A stretch of 64,000 nucleotides of DNA. Origin: Enterococcus phoeniculicola ATCC BAA-412 (GTDB lineage Bacteria > Bacillota > Bacilli > Lactobacillales > Enterococcaceae). The stretch's first letter is position 1. Each line of letters starts with the position of its first letter. Positions 8,602 to 18,466 of the stretch are shown in pieces. Location of the stretch: NCBI RefSeq assembly GCF_000407505.1, contig NZ_ASWE01000001.1, forward strand, positions 1,237,324-1,301,323, read 5' to 3'. The notes below the pieces were generated by a model. It ran no database searches and was not told the DNA's origin. It worked only from the letters and a program-made list of their open reading frames with translations. The translations under genes and the position numbers were made by a program.

Positions 8602-10053
8602 ATGAACGAAAAACAATTGCGTTGGTTTACCGTCGCCTTAATTGCCTTCAACATGGTGTGGGGAATGGGAAATGTGGTAAACAATTATGCACAACAAGGA
8701 ATTTCAGTTGTCACTTCATGGCTGTTGATTCTTGCAATTTATTTTGTCCCTTACGCTTTGATTGTTGGACAACTAGGCTCTGCTTTTAAAGATAGTCCCG
8801 GGGGAGTAAGCTCATGGGTAGAAAATACAACCATGAACAAACGACTAGCCTACTATGCGGCATGGACGTATTGGGTAGTGCATATTCCTTATCTTGCTCA
8901 AAAACCACAAGCAATCTTAATTGCCTTAGGATGGGCAGTTCAAGGAAATGGAAATATTGTAAACACGATGTCTGTACAGATTGTTGCTATTATTTCTTTA
9001 GTTATTTTTCTAGCGTTTCTATATTTATCTACAAAAGGATTGTCTACATTAAAGGTCATCGGTGGATTAGCCGGGACGGCGATGTTTGTAATGTCTATCC
9101 TATTTATTCTTTTAGCTGTCACCGCACCATTTATTAATTCAACCGTTGAATTTGCAACACCTAACATGACACAAGTAAAAACGTATATTCCAACTTTTGA
9201 CTTTACGTATTTTACTACGGTTTCCATGCTAGTGTTCGCAGTTGGTGGAGCTGAGAAAATATCTCCTTATGTAAATGCAACAAGAAATCCTGCAAAAGAA
9301 TTTCCTAAAGGAATGATTTTTCTAGCAGCGATGGTAGGGGTTTGTGCAGTTTTGGGCTCTGTTGCTATGGGGATGCTTTTTGCCAGCGACAACATGCCAA
9401 AAGATTTAATGGCTAATGGAGCCTACGCAGCATTCCAAATCCTAGGAAACTACTATGGTATTGGAAACACATTAATGATTATCTACGCGTTAACAAATAT
9501 GGTCGGACAAATCTCCGCACTAGCCTTTTCAATTGATGCGCCTCTACGCATTTTACTTGCAGATGCAGATCCAGATTTCGTTCCAAATTGGTTAAGAAAA
9601 CGTACGCCAAAAGGGACATTAATTAATGGATATGTGTTAACAGGTATTCTCGTAAGTATCATTATCTTATTGCCAATTTTGGGGATTCAAGATATGAACG
9701 AGCTAGTAAAATGGCTAACGAACCTGAACTCTGTAGTTATGCCAATGCGTTACCTTTGGGTATTCTTTGCGTACATGATGTTAAATAAAGCGTACAAAAA
9801 ATTTACTTCTGAATACAAATTTGTAAAAAATCCAAAAGTTGGCTTTATCTTTGGTGCTTGGTGTTTCTTCTTTACAGCAGTTGCTTGTATTTTAGGAATG
9901 GTGCCAAAAGTAGAATATGCAGCAAGTCCAAAAGCTTGGTGGTTCCAATTAATTTCAAATATTGTTACACCAATTGTCTTAATTCTTTTAGGTATGATTT
10001 TGCCTGCAATTGCACGACGAGACAAACAAAAAGCGTTAAATACTGAGAAATAA
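8602..10053 (+). CDS. APC-superfamily amino-acid permease (glutamate/GABA antiporter-like)
   Basis: A 483-aa integral membrane protein with about 12 helices. The N-terminal VWGMGNVVNNYAQQG segment corresponds to the unwound helix-1 substrate site of APC transporters, and the overall pattern resembles the GadC/YjeM group. It should exchange or import amino acids; the substrate is not determinable. The ATG at 8602 has AAAGGAG 7 bp upstream; a TTG one codon earlier is less likely. Single gene between terminators; the Crp/Fnr-MFS pair upstream is separated by 289 bp. Confidence 0.85.
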   Translation: MNEKQLRWFTVALIAFNMVWGMGNVVNNYAQQGISVVTSWLLILAIYFVPYALIVGQLGSAFKDSPGGVSSWVENTTMNKRLAYYAAWTYWVVHIPYLAQKPQAILIALGWAVQGNGNIVNTMSVQIVAIISLVIFLAFLYLSTKGLSTLKVIGGLAGTAMFVMSILFILLAVTAPFINSTVEFATPNMTQVKTYIPTFDFTYFTTVSMLVFAVGGAEKISPYVNATRNPAKEFPKGMIFLAAMVGVCAVLGSVAMGMLFASDNMPKDLMANGAYAAFQILGNYYGIGNTLMIIYALTNMVGQISALAFSIDAPLRILLADADPDFVPNWLRKRTPKGTLINGYVLTGILVSIIILLPILGIQDMNELVKWLTNLNSVVMPMRYLWVFFAYMMLNKAYKKFTSEYKFVKNPKVGFIFGAWCFFFTAVACILGMVPKVEYAASPKAWWFQLISNIVTPIVLILLGMILPAIARRDKQKALNTEK

Positions 10054-10062
10054 AGAAAGAAA

Positions 10063-10109
10063 AGGTCATTCATGAACTAGCTTGTCTAGTATGAATGGCT
10101 TTTTTTTTG
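10063..10109 (+). terminator. Terminator after APC permease
   Basis: GTCATTCAT/ATGAATGGC arms with inner CTAG pairing and nine T. From 10110 to 10372 the sequence contains no gene that I can support. Confidence 0.85.
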
Positions 10110-10372
10110 CTGAAAAACGTGGGTGGATAAAGAGAGTGGAAGGAGAGCCTCCTTCAAATCATATATGAATAGAGAATAATTTAGTTATGCGCCGTAAACT
10201 ACTTAGTTTTAGTTGAAAAACTGCTAAACAAAAAATACAGCTAGTTGGTTTTTTCCAATTAAAAGAACGATGATTGAAAGTAATTCATCCGTGAAATAAA
10301 AGAGCGTTAGCCAACAGAAATAGGCTATCTCTCAATTTTTTTGTTAAATAGAATAGTTTTTAAACATTTCTC

Positions 10373-10431
10373 TTGACCTTTATCGTTTACAGTTGTAAAC
10401 TGATTAAGAATTAAAGATTACAAACGTAAAC
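10373..10431 (+). promoter_or_regulatory. Cop promoter with two CopY operators (cop boxes)
   Basis: -35 TTGACC (10373-10378), 17-bp spacer, -10 TAAACT (10396-10401). Operator 1 is GTTTACAGTTGTAAAC (10385-10400), with the perfect cop box TACAnnTGTA, covering the spacer and -10. Operator 2 at 10417-10431 is TACAAACGTA, one mismatch from consensus. Two cop boxes upstream of copY is the arrangement known in E. hirae, where copper displaces zinc from CopY and releases repression. Confidence 0.9.
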
Positions 10432-10449
10432 GAAAAAGAGGTGAATCAT

Positions 10450-10884
10450 ATGAATACAACCGTTGAGCCTATAAAAATAAGTGATTCTGAATGGGAGGTC
10501 ATGCGAGTTATCTGGACGCTAGATGCTGTTACCGCACAAGAGATTAGTAATATTTTAGCTGAATCTATGGATTGGAAACCTGCCACAGTCAAAACATTAC
10601 TCGGTCGCTTAGTAAAAAAAGAGATTATTTGGACGGAACAGGAAGGAAAAAAATTTATTTACCATCCACTTGTTTCAGAAACAGCGACCGTCCGAAGTGC
10701 TACTGAAAATTTATTCTCGCATATCTGTGCAAAAAAAGTAGGGGAGACAATTGCCGATTTGGTTTCTGAAGCGTCTTTAACTAAAGAAGATATTCAACTA
10801 ATCTTAGAAGAATTAGAAAAAAAAGAACCCGTAGCGTCCATTCAATGTAACTGTATTCCGGGACAATGTCACTGCAATAAATAA
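10450..10884 (+). CDS. copY: Copper-responsive repressor CopY
   Basis: A 144-aa MecI/BlaI/CopY-family repressor: winged helix in residues about 5-75 ([12 protein letters not shown]... start) and a C-terminal CxCxxxxCxC metal site ([10 protein letters not shown]). Zn-bound CopY binds cop boxes; two Cu(I) replace Zn and abolish binding. ATG at 10450 is favoured by AGAGGTG 7 bp upstream, although that GTG (10441) is in frame too. First gene of copYZAB; autoregulated by the operators just upstream. Confidence 0.95.
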   Translation: MNTTVEPIKISDSEWEVMRVIWTLDAVTAQEISNILAESMDWKPATVKTLLGRLVKKEIIWTEQEGKKFIYHPLVSETATVRSATENLFSHICAKKVGETIADLVSEASLTKEDIQLILEELEKKEPVASIQCNCIPGQCHCNK

Positions 10885-10915
10885 TAAAAAACTATCTATT
10901 TAGGAGGAAATAATG

Positions 10916-11125
10916 ATGAAACAGAATTTTTCAATTAAAGGTATGAGCTGTAATCACTGCGTAGCAAAAGTAGAGGATAGTATCAATCAATTACCAGGTA
11001 TTCAAAAGGTAAAAATTAATCTAAAAAAAGAATCAGGAACTGTAAAATTTGATGAGTCACTTGTGGATGCACAAAAAATTGCAACAAAGGTTACAGAAAT
11101 TGGTTATGCAACTGAGGTGATGTAA
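10916..11125 (+). CDS. copZ: Copper chaperone CopZ
   Basis: A 69-aa ferredoxin-like HMA domain protein with Cu(I)-binding GMSCNHC (residues 9-15). It hands Cu(I) to CopY and CopA in the cytoplasm. The second of two adjacent ATGs (10916) gives the correct AGGAGG spacing and the same 69-residue length and N terminus ([13 protein letters not shown]) as E. hirae CopZ. It lies 31 bp after copY and stops 1 bp before the copA start. Confidence 0.95.
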   Translation: MKQNFSIKGMSCNHCVAKVEDSINQLPGIQKVKINLKKESGTVKFDESLVDAQKIATKVTEIGYATEVM

Positions 11126-11126
11126 C

Positions 11127-13310
11127 ATGTCTTCAGCAGCAAAAATGGAAACATTTGTCATTACAGGAATGACTTGTGCAAACTGTTCGGCTCGAGTAGA
11201 AAAAGAACTCAATGCACAGCCCGGTGTTGTTTCTGCAACGGTGAATCTCGCTACTGAAAAAGCGACTGTTCAATACCAAGAAACGACCCCTTCTGAGTTA
11301 ATTCACAGTGTTGAAGCCATCGGATATGGAGCGATTGTCTTTGATGAAGCGCACAAACAAGAAATTGAAAAAGAAAAAGAGAACTACATCAAAAAAATTA
11401 AATTCGATTTACTTCTTAGTGCATTACTGACCGCCCCTTTGATGATTGCCATGATTGCTTCTTTATTAGGAAGTAATGCCGCTTGGGTACAATTTTTCCA
11501 TAACCCTTGGGTACAGCTTGTACTGGCTACACCTGTTCAATTTTACATTGGTGCCCGCTACTATAAAGGTGCTTATCATGCACTAAAAACAATGGCGCCC
11601 AATATGGATGTATTGGTGGCTATGGGAACAACTGCTGCTTATCTATTAAGTATTTACAATGGCTTTTTCGGTCATAATCACATGGATCTTTATTTTGAAA
11701 GCAGCGCAATGATTATCACTTTGATTTTATTAGGTAAATTTTTAGAAACGAATGCAAAAGCAAAAACAGGAAACGCAATTAAACAACTAATGGCTCTCCA
11801 AGCAAAAACAGCAACAGTCATTAGAAATGGACAAGAAATAAGTATCCCTATTGAAGAAGTAGGTTTAGGCGAACTTATTCAAGTGCGTCCCGGTGAGCAA
11901 ATTCCAGTAGATGGGATTTTAATTTCTGGAACAAGTGCTGTTGACGAAAGTATGTTAACAGGAGAAAGTCTGCCTGTCGAAAAAAAAGCAGATGATGTTT
12001 TATTTGGTGGAACAGTCAATACAAACGGAAGCTTACGAATGCAAGCAACAAAGGTGGGCCAGGATACGATTCTTTCAAAAATCATTCGGATGGTGGAAGA
12101 AGCGCAAGGAACGAAAGCCCCAATTCAACAAATTGCTGATAAAATTTCGGGAATATTCGTCCCAACTGTTTTAGTCGTAGCCTTAGCCACTCTTTTATTA
12201 ACAGGTTTTATTACGGGTGATTGGCAAACGGCATTGATTCACAGTGTATCTGTTTTGGTCATCGCATGTCCATGTGCTTTAGGTCTTGCTACACCCACAG
12301 CAATCATGGTGGGAACAGGCTTAGGTGCAAAAAAAGGGATTTTAATCAAAGGTGGCGAAGCGTTGGAAGCTGCCACACATATCACAAGTATTATTCTTGA
12401 TAAAACAGGTACCATAACTGTTGGAAAACCAAGTGTGACAGATTATCATGAAATTAGCGACGATACATTAGCCATCTTTACATCGTTGGAAAATGATTCT
12501 GAGCATCCTTTGGCAAAAGCAATTGTTGCCTATGGAAAACAACAACAAGTCATCACACACACAGTCTCCAATTTTACAGCTTTACCTGGTGCAGGAATTC
12601 AAGGGGATATAGGTGGGATTACCTATTACGCAGGAACTAGAAAACTCTTAGAAAGTAAAGCAATTGATTATTCAGAGGTTGAAGCACAAGCAGTTACTTG
12701 GGAAAGCCAAGGAAAAACTGTGATGTTTTTGGCAGATAGTCAATCCTTACTTGCGATGATTGCTGTATCAGATCAAGTGAAATCTTCTTCAAAAGAAGCA
12801 ATACAAAAATTGAAAGAACGCAATGTATCTGTCTACATGTTGACAGGGGACAATAGAACTGCAGCGGAATTTATCGGCCAACAAGTTGGGTTAAGCCCAG
12901 AACATATTTTTGCAGAAGTCTTACCTGAAGATAAAGCAAATTATGTGGCTAAGCTACAAGAAAGTGGCGAATTTGTCGGAATGGTCGGGGATGGAATCAA
13001 TGATGCACCCGCTCTAGCGCTGGCAAATGTCGGAATTGCGATGGGCAGCGGAACAGATATTGCGATGGAAACAGCAGATGTGACACTGATGAACAATGAT
13101 TTAGTCTATGTAGAAAAAATGATTCACTTATCACAAGCAACGCTGTCAAAAATCAAACAAAATTTATTCTGGGCGTTCATCTATAATACTGTCGGGATTC
13201 CATTTGCCGCATTAGGGTTTTTAAATCCTATTGTTGCAGGAGCAGCTATGGCATTTAGTTCTGTCAGTGTACTAATTAACTCACTCAGCTTAAACCGTAA
13301 GAAAATCTAG
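11127..13310 (+). CDS. copA: P1B-type copper ATPase CopA
   Basis: A 727-aa P-type ATPase, the same length as E. hirae CopA. One N-terminal HMA domain (GMTCANC, residues about 14-20), eight membrane helices, TGES actuator motif, membrane CPC motif at 381-383, phosphorylation D425 in DKTGT, SEHPLA nucleotide-binding motif and GDGINDAP hinge. It transports Cu(I) across the membrane. In E. hirae CopA has been assigned to copper uptake, while homologues elsewhere export; direction here is not decidable from sequence. Cotranscribed with copZ and copB. Confidence 0.95.
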   Translation: MSSAAKMETFVITGMTCANCSARVEKELNAQPGVVSATVNLATEKATVQYQETTPSELIHSVEAIGYGAIVFDEAHKQEIEKEKENYIKKIKFDLLLSALLTAPLMIAMIASLLGSNAAWVQFFHNPWVQLVLATPVQFYIGARYYKGAYHALKTMAPNMDVLVAMGTTAAYLLSIYNGFFGHNHMDLYFESSAMIITLILLGKFLETNAKAKTGNAIKQLMALQAKTATVIRNGQEISIPIEEVGLGELIQVRPGEQIPVDGILISGTSAVDESMLTGESLPVEKKADDVLFGGTVNTNGSLRMQATKVGQDTILSKIIRMVEEAQGTKAPIQQIADKISGIFVPTVLVVALATLLLTGFITGDWQTALIHSVSVLVIACPCALGLATPTAIMVGTGLGAKKGILIKGGEALEAATHITSIILDKTGTITVGKPSVTDYHEISDDTLAIFTSLENDSEHPLAKAIVAYGKQQQVITHTVSNFTALPGAGIQGDIGGITYYAGTRKLLESKAIDYSEVEAQAVTWESQGKTVMFLADSQSLLAMIAVSDQVKSSSKEAIQKLKERNVSVYMLTGDNRTAAEFIGQQVGLSPEHIFAEVLPEDKANYVAKLQESGEFVGMVGDGINDAPALALANVGIAMGSGTDIAMETADVTLMNNDLVYVEKMIHLSQATLSKIKQNLFWAFIYNTVGIPFAALGFLNPIVAGAAMAFSSVSVLINSLSLNRKKI

Positions 13311-13325
13311 GAAGAAGGGATTTCT

Positions 13326-15656
13326 ATGACAGATAATAAACAATCAAAACAAGTAGACCCGACAACCAACTCTATGAAAGAACATTCTTCGACAAAACAG
13401 ATAGAGCAAAGAACAAATCATATGTCCCACCCGGACATGAATCATGAGGGACACGACATGAGCAATATGAATCACTCTCACATGAATCATGAGGAACACG
13501 ACATGAGCGGTATGGATCACTCTCATATGAATCATGAGGAACACGACATGAGCAATATGGATTCTCATATGAATCATAGTGAACATGACATGAGCGGTAT
13601 GGATCACTCTCATATGAATCATAGTGAACATGACATGAGCGGTATGGATCACTCTCATATGAATCATAGCGGACACGACATGAGCAGTATGGATCACTCC
13701 ATGCATATGGGGAATTTCAAACAAAAATTCTGGCTGTCACTTATTGTTGCGATTCCCATCATTGTTCTCTCACCCATGATGGGAATTCGACTACCATTTC
13801 AATTTACATTCCCAGGCTCAGAGTGGCTGGTTCTTATCTTAGCAAGTTTTCTATTTTTCTATGGTGGTCAGCCTTTCTTATCCGGTGCAAAAATGGAGCT
13901 TAAACAAAAAAGTCCTGCAATGATGACTTTAATTGCAATGGGGATTTCCGTCTCTTATATTTATAGTCTGTATGCATTTGTGATAAATACATTTACTACT
14001 CAAACACATGTAATGGACTTCTTTTGGGAACTTGCAACACTGATTGTCATCATGCTGTTGGGACATTGGATTGAAATGAATGCTGTTTCAAATGCAAGCA
14101 ATGCCTTACAAAAATTAGCTGAGCTTCTACCGGATACTGTAAAACGTATTAAAAAAGATGGTCAGGAGGAAGAGATTCCTCTTCAAGACGTCCAGTCTGG
14201 TGATATCTTAATCGTGCGCTCAGGAGACAAGATGCCTGCTGACGGACAAATCATTAAAGGCAGTACCACTGTTGATGAATCTGCAGTCACTGGTGAATCT
14301 AAAGGCATTCAAAAAAACATTGGAGACGATGTTATTGGCGGCTCTGTCAATGGAAGCGGCATGATTCAAGTACGCGTTACCGGAACAGGAGAAAATGGCT
14401 ATCTTGCACAAGTGATGGAGATGGTCAAACGAGCACAAAGCGAAAAATCAAAACTAGAAAGCTTATCTGACAAGGTTGCAAAATGGTTATTTTACATTGC
14501 TTTAGTTGCTGGTGTATCTGCTTTTATTGTCTGGTGGGCAGTCACAGATTTAGCTACTGCATTAGATCGAATGGTCACTGTCTTTGTTATTGCCTGTCCA
14601 CATGCATTAGGGTTAGCGATTCCTTTAGTCATCGCACGTTCAACTTCAATTGCAGCAAAAAATGGTCTCCTTTTAAAAAATCGGAACGCATTAGAACAAG
14701 CGAATCAAATGGACGTCATCATGTTGGATAAAACAGGAACGCTTACTGAAGGGAAATTCACCGTTACTGGACTTGAACTCTTTACTTCAGAGATTTCAAA
14801 AACAGAAGCTTTTCGTTATATTGGTGCATTAGAAGCCAACGCGAATCATCCGCTAGCCATCGGAATCATGGCCTATTTAAAAGAACAGACAATTACGCCT
14901 TATGAGGTACATGAATTGACAAACCTTTCTGGTATTGGTCTTGAGGGGCTTGTACAAGGAAAAACGGTTCGCATCGTCAATGAAGGAGAAGTCCTTCGAC
15001 AAAAATATCCATTTGATTCTTCAGTAACAAAGAAATATAAAGAACAGGGCAACACCATTAGCTATTTAGTTATCGATCAGGTCTTAATTGCTTTGATTGC
15101 TTTAGGTGATGAAATCAAACCAGAGGCAAAACAATTTATTCAATCGCTCAAAGAAAAAAATATCCTTCCTGTCATGTTAACAGGGGACAACAAAACAGCA
15201 GCCGCTGCTGTAGCAGGATACCTTGGAATGGATACGTATTATGGTGAACTATTACCCGAAGATAAAGAAAAAATTGTTCGCAGCTATTTAGAGGAAGGAA
15301 AACGTGTGATGATGGTGGGAGATGGAATCAATGACGCGCCTAGTCTCGCTCGAGCAACCGTAGGGATAGCGATTGGTGCAGGAACAGATGTAGCTATTGA
15401 CTCTGCAGATGTCGTCCTAACAAACAGTAATCCTGAAGATATTTTGCATTTCTTAAACTTATCAAAACAAACACGGAAAAAAATGATTCAGAATCTTTGG
15501 TGGGGAGCTGGATACAATATATTCGCTATTCCACTTGCAGCAGGTGTACTAGCACCTGTGGGGATCATTTTAAATCCTGCTGTAGGCGCAATCTTGATGT
15601 CACTTAGTACCATTGTTGTGGCAATTAATGCAATGACGTTAAAAATTAAAAAGTAG
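13326..15656 (+). CDS. copB: Copper-exporting P-type ATPase CopB with His/Met-rich N terminus
   Basis: A 776-aa P1B-ATPase. In place of an HMA domain the N terminus (residues about 35-130) is a His/Met-rich tandem repeat likely to bind copper/silver. Core motifs: TGES, membrane CPH at 424-426 (the CopB-type signature), D468 in DKTGT, HP in NANHPLA and GDGINDAP. CopB exports Cu/Ag and confers copper resistance in E. hirae, whose protein is about 745 aa; the extra length here is mostly in the repeats. Last gene of the operon, 15 bp after copA, followed by a strong terminator. Confidence 0.95.
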   Translation: MTDNKQSKQVDPTTNSMKEHSSTKQIEQRTNHMSHPDMNHEGHDMSNMNHSHMNHEEHDMSGMDHSHMNHEEHDMSNMDSHMNHSEHDMSGMDHSHMNHSEHDMSGMDHSHMNHSGHDMSSMDHSMHMGNFKQKFWLSLIVAIPIIVLSPMMGIRLPFQFTFPGSEWLVLILASFLFFYGGQPFLSGAKMELKQKSPAMMTLIAMGISVSYIYSLYAFVINTFTTQTHVMDFFWELATLIVIMLLGHWIEMNAVSNASNALQKLAELLPDTVKRIKKDGQEEEIPLQDVQSGDILIVRSGDKMPADGQIIKGSTTVDESAVTGESKGIQKNIGDDVIGGSVNGSGMIQVRVTGTGENGYLAQVMEMVKRAQSEKSKLESLSDKVAKWLFYIALVAGVSAFIVWWAVTDLATALDRMVTVFVIACPHALGLAIPLVIARSTSIAAKNGLLLKNRNALEQANQMDVIMLDKTGTLTEGKFTVTGLELFTSEISKTEAFRYIGALEANANHPLAIGIMAYLKEQTITPYEVHELTNLSGIGLEGLVQGKTVRIVNEGEVLRQKYPFDSSVTKKYKEQGNTISYLVIDQVLIALIALGDEIKPEAKQFIQSLKEKNILPVMLTGDNKTAAAAVAGYLGMDTYYGELLPEDKEKIVRSYLEEGKRVMMVGDGINDAPSLARATVGIAIGAGTDVAIDSADVVLTNSNPEDILHFLNLSKQTRKKMIQNLWWGAGYNIFAIPLAAGVLAPVGIILNPAVGAILMSLSTIVVAINAMTLKIKK
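13437..13709 (+). repeat. Six tandem 42-51-bp repeats in copB (His/Met-rich)
   Basis: Six in-frame units of the type MNH(E/S)(E/G)HDMS(N/G/S)MDHSH, 45 bp each except the third (42 bp, one His codon missing) and the last, which ends in HSMHM. Units 4 and 5 are nearly identical at the DNA level, implying recent duplication. Confidence 0.9.
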
Positions 15657-15679
15657 CTTTCCCATTAGCTAAATACGTT

Positions 15680-15728
15680 AAAAACAGTGAAAAATTTTTT
15701 CTTCCAGAAGTTTTTCACTGTTTTTTTA
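15680..15728 (+). terminator. Strong terminator of the cop operon
   Basis: Perfect arms AAACAGTGAAAAA and TTTTTCACTGTTT with a T-tail, starting 24 bp after copB. An ATG at 15687 in frame with the next gene lies inside this stem and is therefore not its start. Confidence 0.92.
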
Positions 15729-15815
15729 CCTACAATAATGACTCTGGAATCTGCCAATATTAAAGATGCAAGCGCATTATTTTTATGCTATTTTTATAAC
15801 GAGAGAGGTGATAAA

Positions 15816-17210
15816 ATGGATTGGATTTCTTTTTTAGAAAAAAGGTATCAACAAAACTTGCATATCCTCATTTATATGAAAGAAAATAAATTTACACTGC
15901 ACGAGCTAGCTAAGCACTTTCACTGGCATCAAAAAACTTTAAAAAAGAAACTGATGGCTATTGATTACGCATATCCTCAGGTCACTTTATGTCAAAATAA
16001 TAAAATTTTTTATTGGCAATATCAAAACGGTGCTTCGATTCATCAAATATTTGCAGATACATTTTCAAAAAGTGCATTATTTAGTATGCTTTCCCAAGCT
16101 GCATGGGGGATTTCTGAGCATTCAGAGTTCACTCATCATCAATATAACCAATTAAATCATACTTTATTTTCTTTTGGCTTCTTTATCCAGGAAAATGAGC
16201 GTCTCTTATTAGGCAACGAGGGAGCAATCCGCAAGTTCCTATTTGAATTTGCTCGTGATTTTCCTCATCTGTGCCCGAAAGATATTCAGGCGACTCTAAG
16301 CCAATCAACAACAAATTCTTTTGAACTATCAGAACGTTTGATGACGAAAATTATCTTTTTTCGGCAAGCATTTGACTCTCCATCACTTCCAAAGCTATGC
16401 TGGGTATTAGCAAAAAAAGCGCCTCATTTTTCCTTATTTCAAGCAGACCACTCAAGCCTTCGCCTTGAAGAATGTCTTTATTTATATTTTTTTCTCCATT
16501 CTGATGAGTCTATTAATTTTCCTAACCCGATATTTCCCTATACATTAGAAGATATCTATCCTGTATTTCCTGAAATGAAGCAATGGTTTCTCTTGATTCA
16601 ACACGTATTCCCCGAATTTTCTGATTTACATAAGCAATCATTTTTGATTATTGCATTACTCCAGCGACTAATTTGTCGTGCTCTGTATACCAATACTTTT
16701 TTAACAGACTACGAGAAAGAAAAAATTTATCAGAAGCTGCTGAACCATCCTAAAATGCTGCATCGTCTGGAAAAAATTTCAGAGCGTCAACCACATTTCT
16801 TTACAAAAAATACAGAAGATAAAAAATCACAGGTTATTTACAACTATCAAATGATTGCCACCATATTGTCCTCTCAAGAGATTGAAATGCCCATACACAT
16901 CTGTTTGCTGTTAAAGCAGTCTGAAAATAATTTAAAAAGCCTTCAACAAGCAATTCAGCATCATTTTTCTTTATTTCATGCTGTCAGAGTCTCCATACAT
17001 CTTGGAAATAAAGTCCCCAGCTATGCAGACATCTGCGTGACAGATTATTTTATTTTAGAGAACTCTTCAAAAAAGAAACTTACAACCATCTTTTCTTCAT
17101 CCTTATTTTTTGAAGAGCTTATCTTGGAACTAACATCTGTTATTTTACAATTAGAAAAAAATAGACAAAGAAAGAATAAGAAAATACTGAACCACACCGA
17201 CAAGCTGTGA
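15816..17210 (+). CDS. Mga/AtxA-like transcriptional regulator
   Basis: A 464-aa protein with an N-terminal helix-turn-helix of Mga type (FTLHELAKHFHWHQKTLKKK, about residues 24-43), a second HTH-like segment and a long, Phe/His/Leu-rich helical middle region, with a C-terminal EIIB-like segment (about 355-440). Such proteins act as PTS-linked global or virulence regulators (Mga, AtxA, MafR). The start at 15816 follows GAGAGGTG; the longer frame begins inside the cop terminator. No neighbouring target is obvious. The stop codon overlaps the promoter of the next gene. Confidence 0.7.
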   Translation: MDWISFLEKRYQQNLHILIYMKENKFTLHELAKHFHWHQKTLKKKLMAIDYAYPQVTLCQNNKIFYWQYQNGASIHQIFADTFSKSALFSMLSQAAWGISEHSEFTHHQYNQLNHTLFSFGFFIQENERLLLGNEGAIRKFLFEFARDFPHLCPKDIQATLSQSTTNSFELSERLMTKIIFFRQAFDSPSLPKLCWVLAKKAPHFSLFQADHSSLRLEECLYLYFFLHSDESINFPNPIFPYTLEDIYPVFPEMKQWFLLIQHVFPEFSDLHKQSFLIIALLQRLICRALYTNTFLTDYEKEKIYQKLLNHPKMLHRLEKISERQPHFFTKNTEDKKSQVIYNYQMIATILSSQEIEMPIHICLLLKQSENNLKSLQQAIQHHFSLFHAVRVSIHLGNKVPSYADICVTDYFILENSSKKKLTTIFSSSLFFEELILELTSVILQLEKNRQRKNKKILNHTDKL

Positions 17211-17216
17211 TATAAT
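17208..17216 (+). promoter_or_regulatory. Extended -10 promoter
   Basis: TGATATAAT (TGnTATAAT) 30 bp before the start at 17247; its TGA is also the stop codon of the Mga-like gene. Confidence 0.6.
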
Positions 17217-17246
17217 AGTTTCTGTCAATGCGAGGAGGAGAAACGA

Positions 17247-17759
17247 ATGGAACTCAAAAAGCTAGATGTTCCCACATCTTCTATCACAGAAGTGAAGAAA
17301 TCACCAATGGATGTATTTAACCAAGCTAGAGAAGCGGGTACAGGTGTTTATGTTTTCAATAGAGAGAAGATTGCAGGAGTCATGCTCACAAAAGAACAGT
17401 ATGAAACACTCTTACAGGAGCTTCAACGTCGTCCTGAGCCTGAACCAGAACTTCCAATAGCAGAAGAATTAGAGGGGTTAGCAACCATCTTGCATCAAAC
17501 ATTGGTCAACGGTGCAACTATTTCTGCGAAAAACTTGGATGAGCGCATGGTCGCCCTTGGCTTCATTACGAAGAAGACTGGATTTGGTGGCGTAAATGAC
17601 ATGATGCATGAGCTAAACGAATCAGGTAAAATCATCTATCAATTAAGAAAAAAGAATAACCATAAAATGATTCTTGCAGAAGTAATTGGCGAACAAGATG
17701 GTCAGTCACAACTATTTGATAAGCTAATCATCAAAAAAGTGTATTTAAGGGAATTATAA
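17247..17759 (+). CDS. Orphan Phd/YefM-like protein with C-terminal extension
   Basis: A 170-aa protein. Residues about 10-62 (SITEVKKSPMDVFNQAREAG, then YVFNREKIAGVMLTKEQYETLL) look like the Phd/YefM antitoxin fold that binds DNA. The remaining 100 residues include a Pro/Glu-rich linker (65-75) and a helical domain I do not recognise. Antitoxins of this family are usually 80-90 aa and next to a toxin gene; here there is no toxin on either side. It may be a regulator derived from an antitoxin. AGGAGGAG precedes the ATG. Confidence 0.6.
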   Translation: MELKKLDVPTSSITEVKKSPMDVFNQAREAGTGVYVFNREKIAGVMLTKEQYETLLQELQRRPEPEPELPIAEELEGLATILHQTLVNGATISAKNLDERMVALGFITKKTGFGGVNDMMHELNESGKIIYQLRKKNNHKMILAEVIGEQDGQSQLFDKLIIKKVYLREL

Positions 17760-17772
17760 AACTAAAATGTAG

Positions 17773-17818
17773 TAGGAGGCTGAGACGTAACTAGTTAAGT
17801 TATGTCCTGCTCTCCTAT
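17773..17818 (+). repeat. Intergenic repeat, copy A (hairpin part only)
   Basis: TAGGAG/CTCCTA arms with GAC/GTC and GTAACT/AGTTAT inner pairing, then T-tract. It resembles the 3' hairpin of copies B-E and acts as a terminator after the Phd-like gene. From 17819 to 17986 the gap is A/T rich without further features. Confidence 0.65.
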
Positions 17819-17995
17819 TTTTTTCAAATAATTTGCTCAAAAATGAACAAAATTTAATATGATTTTTGGCAAAAAACAAGCAAATCCCAAACAATAATTT
17901 CTTTCAACTTGATATAATTCGTTAGATTAGTAAAATCATTTTTAATATAAACATGTGTAAAAAAACGAATGTAACTAGAATAAGGGGTGACGCAG

Positions 17996-18466
17996 TTGAA
18001 AAAAATCATGCATTATCGTAATGTATTTCTTATTTTTTGGCTATTTCCTATTTTTCTTCTTCCTTTTCGCTGGCTTAGTGCCGTGGTTAAGGATGCTGAA
18101 ATATTAGGTGCGATAAATGGAACTGGATGGCTAGTACTAAAAAACTTTCCTGTTATTGGATGGCTCTATTTCTTATTGACTGTCGCACTGGTTTGGCTTC
18201 ATTTCTCTCGTGTAAAAGAGGTTGTGGCTCCGTTGTATTTCGCTTGTCTAGTAAGTTTTACAACAGGGATAGTGTTGCTCCCCCGTATAATTTTAGGACC
18301 TACAGGACTAAGTCAAAGTGGTCTGTTTGATAGTCAAGCCTACTACTCTTTATATGTAATTGCCCTTAAGCCTGCCTTTTACCTAGTCGTTAGTTCATTA
18401 TTACTCACAGTCATCACTTTTTTCATTTTTCACATCTTGCCAATCAGAAAGGATCGACAGCTATGA
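17996..18466 (+). CDS. Integral membrane protein, unknown function
   Basis: A 156-aa protein with four predicted membrane helices (about residues 13-30, 45-65, 75-95 and 125-148). AAGGGGTGA places the TTG at 17996 at good spacing; the GTG at 17987 overlaps that site. The stop overlaps the queH start by 4 bp (ATGA), so the two are translationally coupled. No queuosine-transport family is recognised, though coupling raises the possibility of a link to queuosine metabolism. Confidence 0.6.
   Translation: MKKIMHYRNVFLIFWLFPIFLLPFRWLSAVVKDAEILGAINGTGWLVLKNFPVIGWLYFLLTVALVWLHFSRVKEVVAPLYFACLVSFTTGIVLLPRIILGPTGLSQSGLFDSQAYYSLYVIALKPAFYLVVSSLLLTVITFFIFHILPIRKDRQL

Noticed and set aside
13344..13724. 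Leftward 126-codon frame, antisense to the copB repeats
   Set aside because: It is a shadow of the His/Met tandem repeat: the repetitive composition is the complement of copB codons and there is no ribosome site.
15687..15815. N-terminal extension of the Mga-like gene
   Set aside because: The ATG lies inside the cop terminator stem; ATG 15816 has a proper ribosome site.
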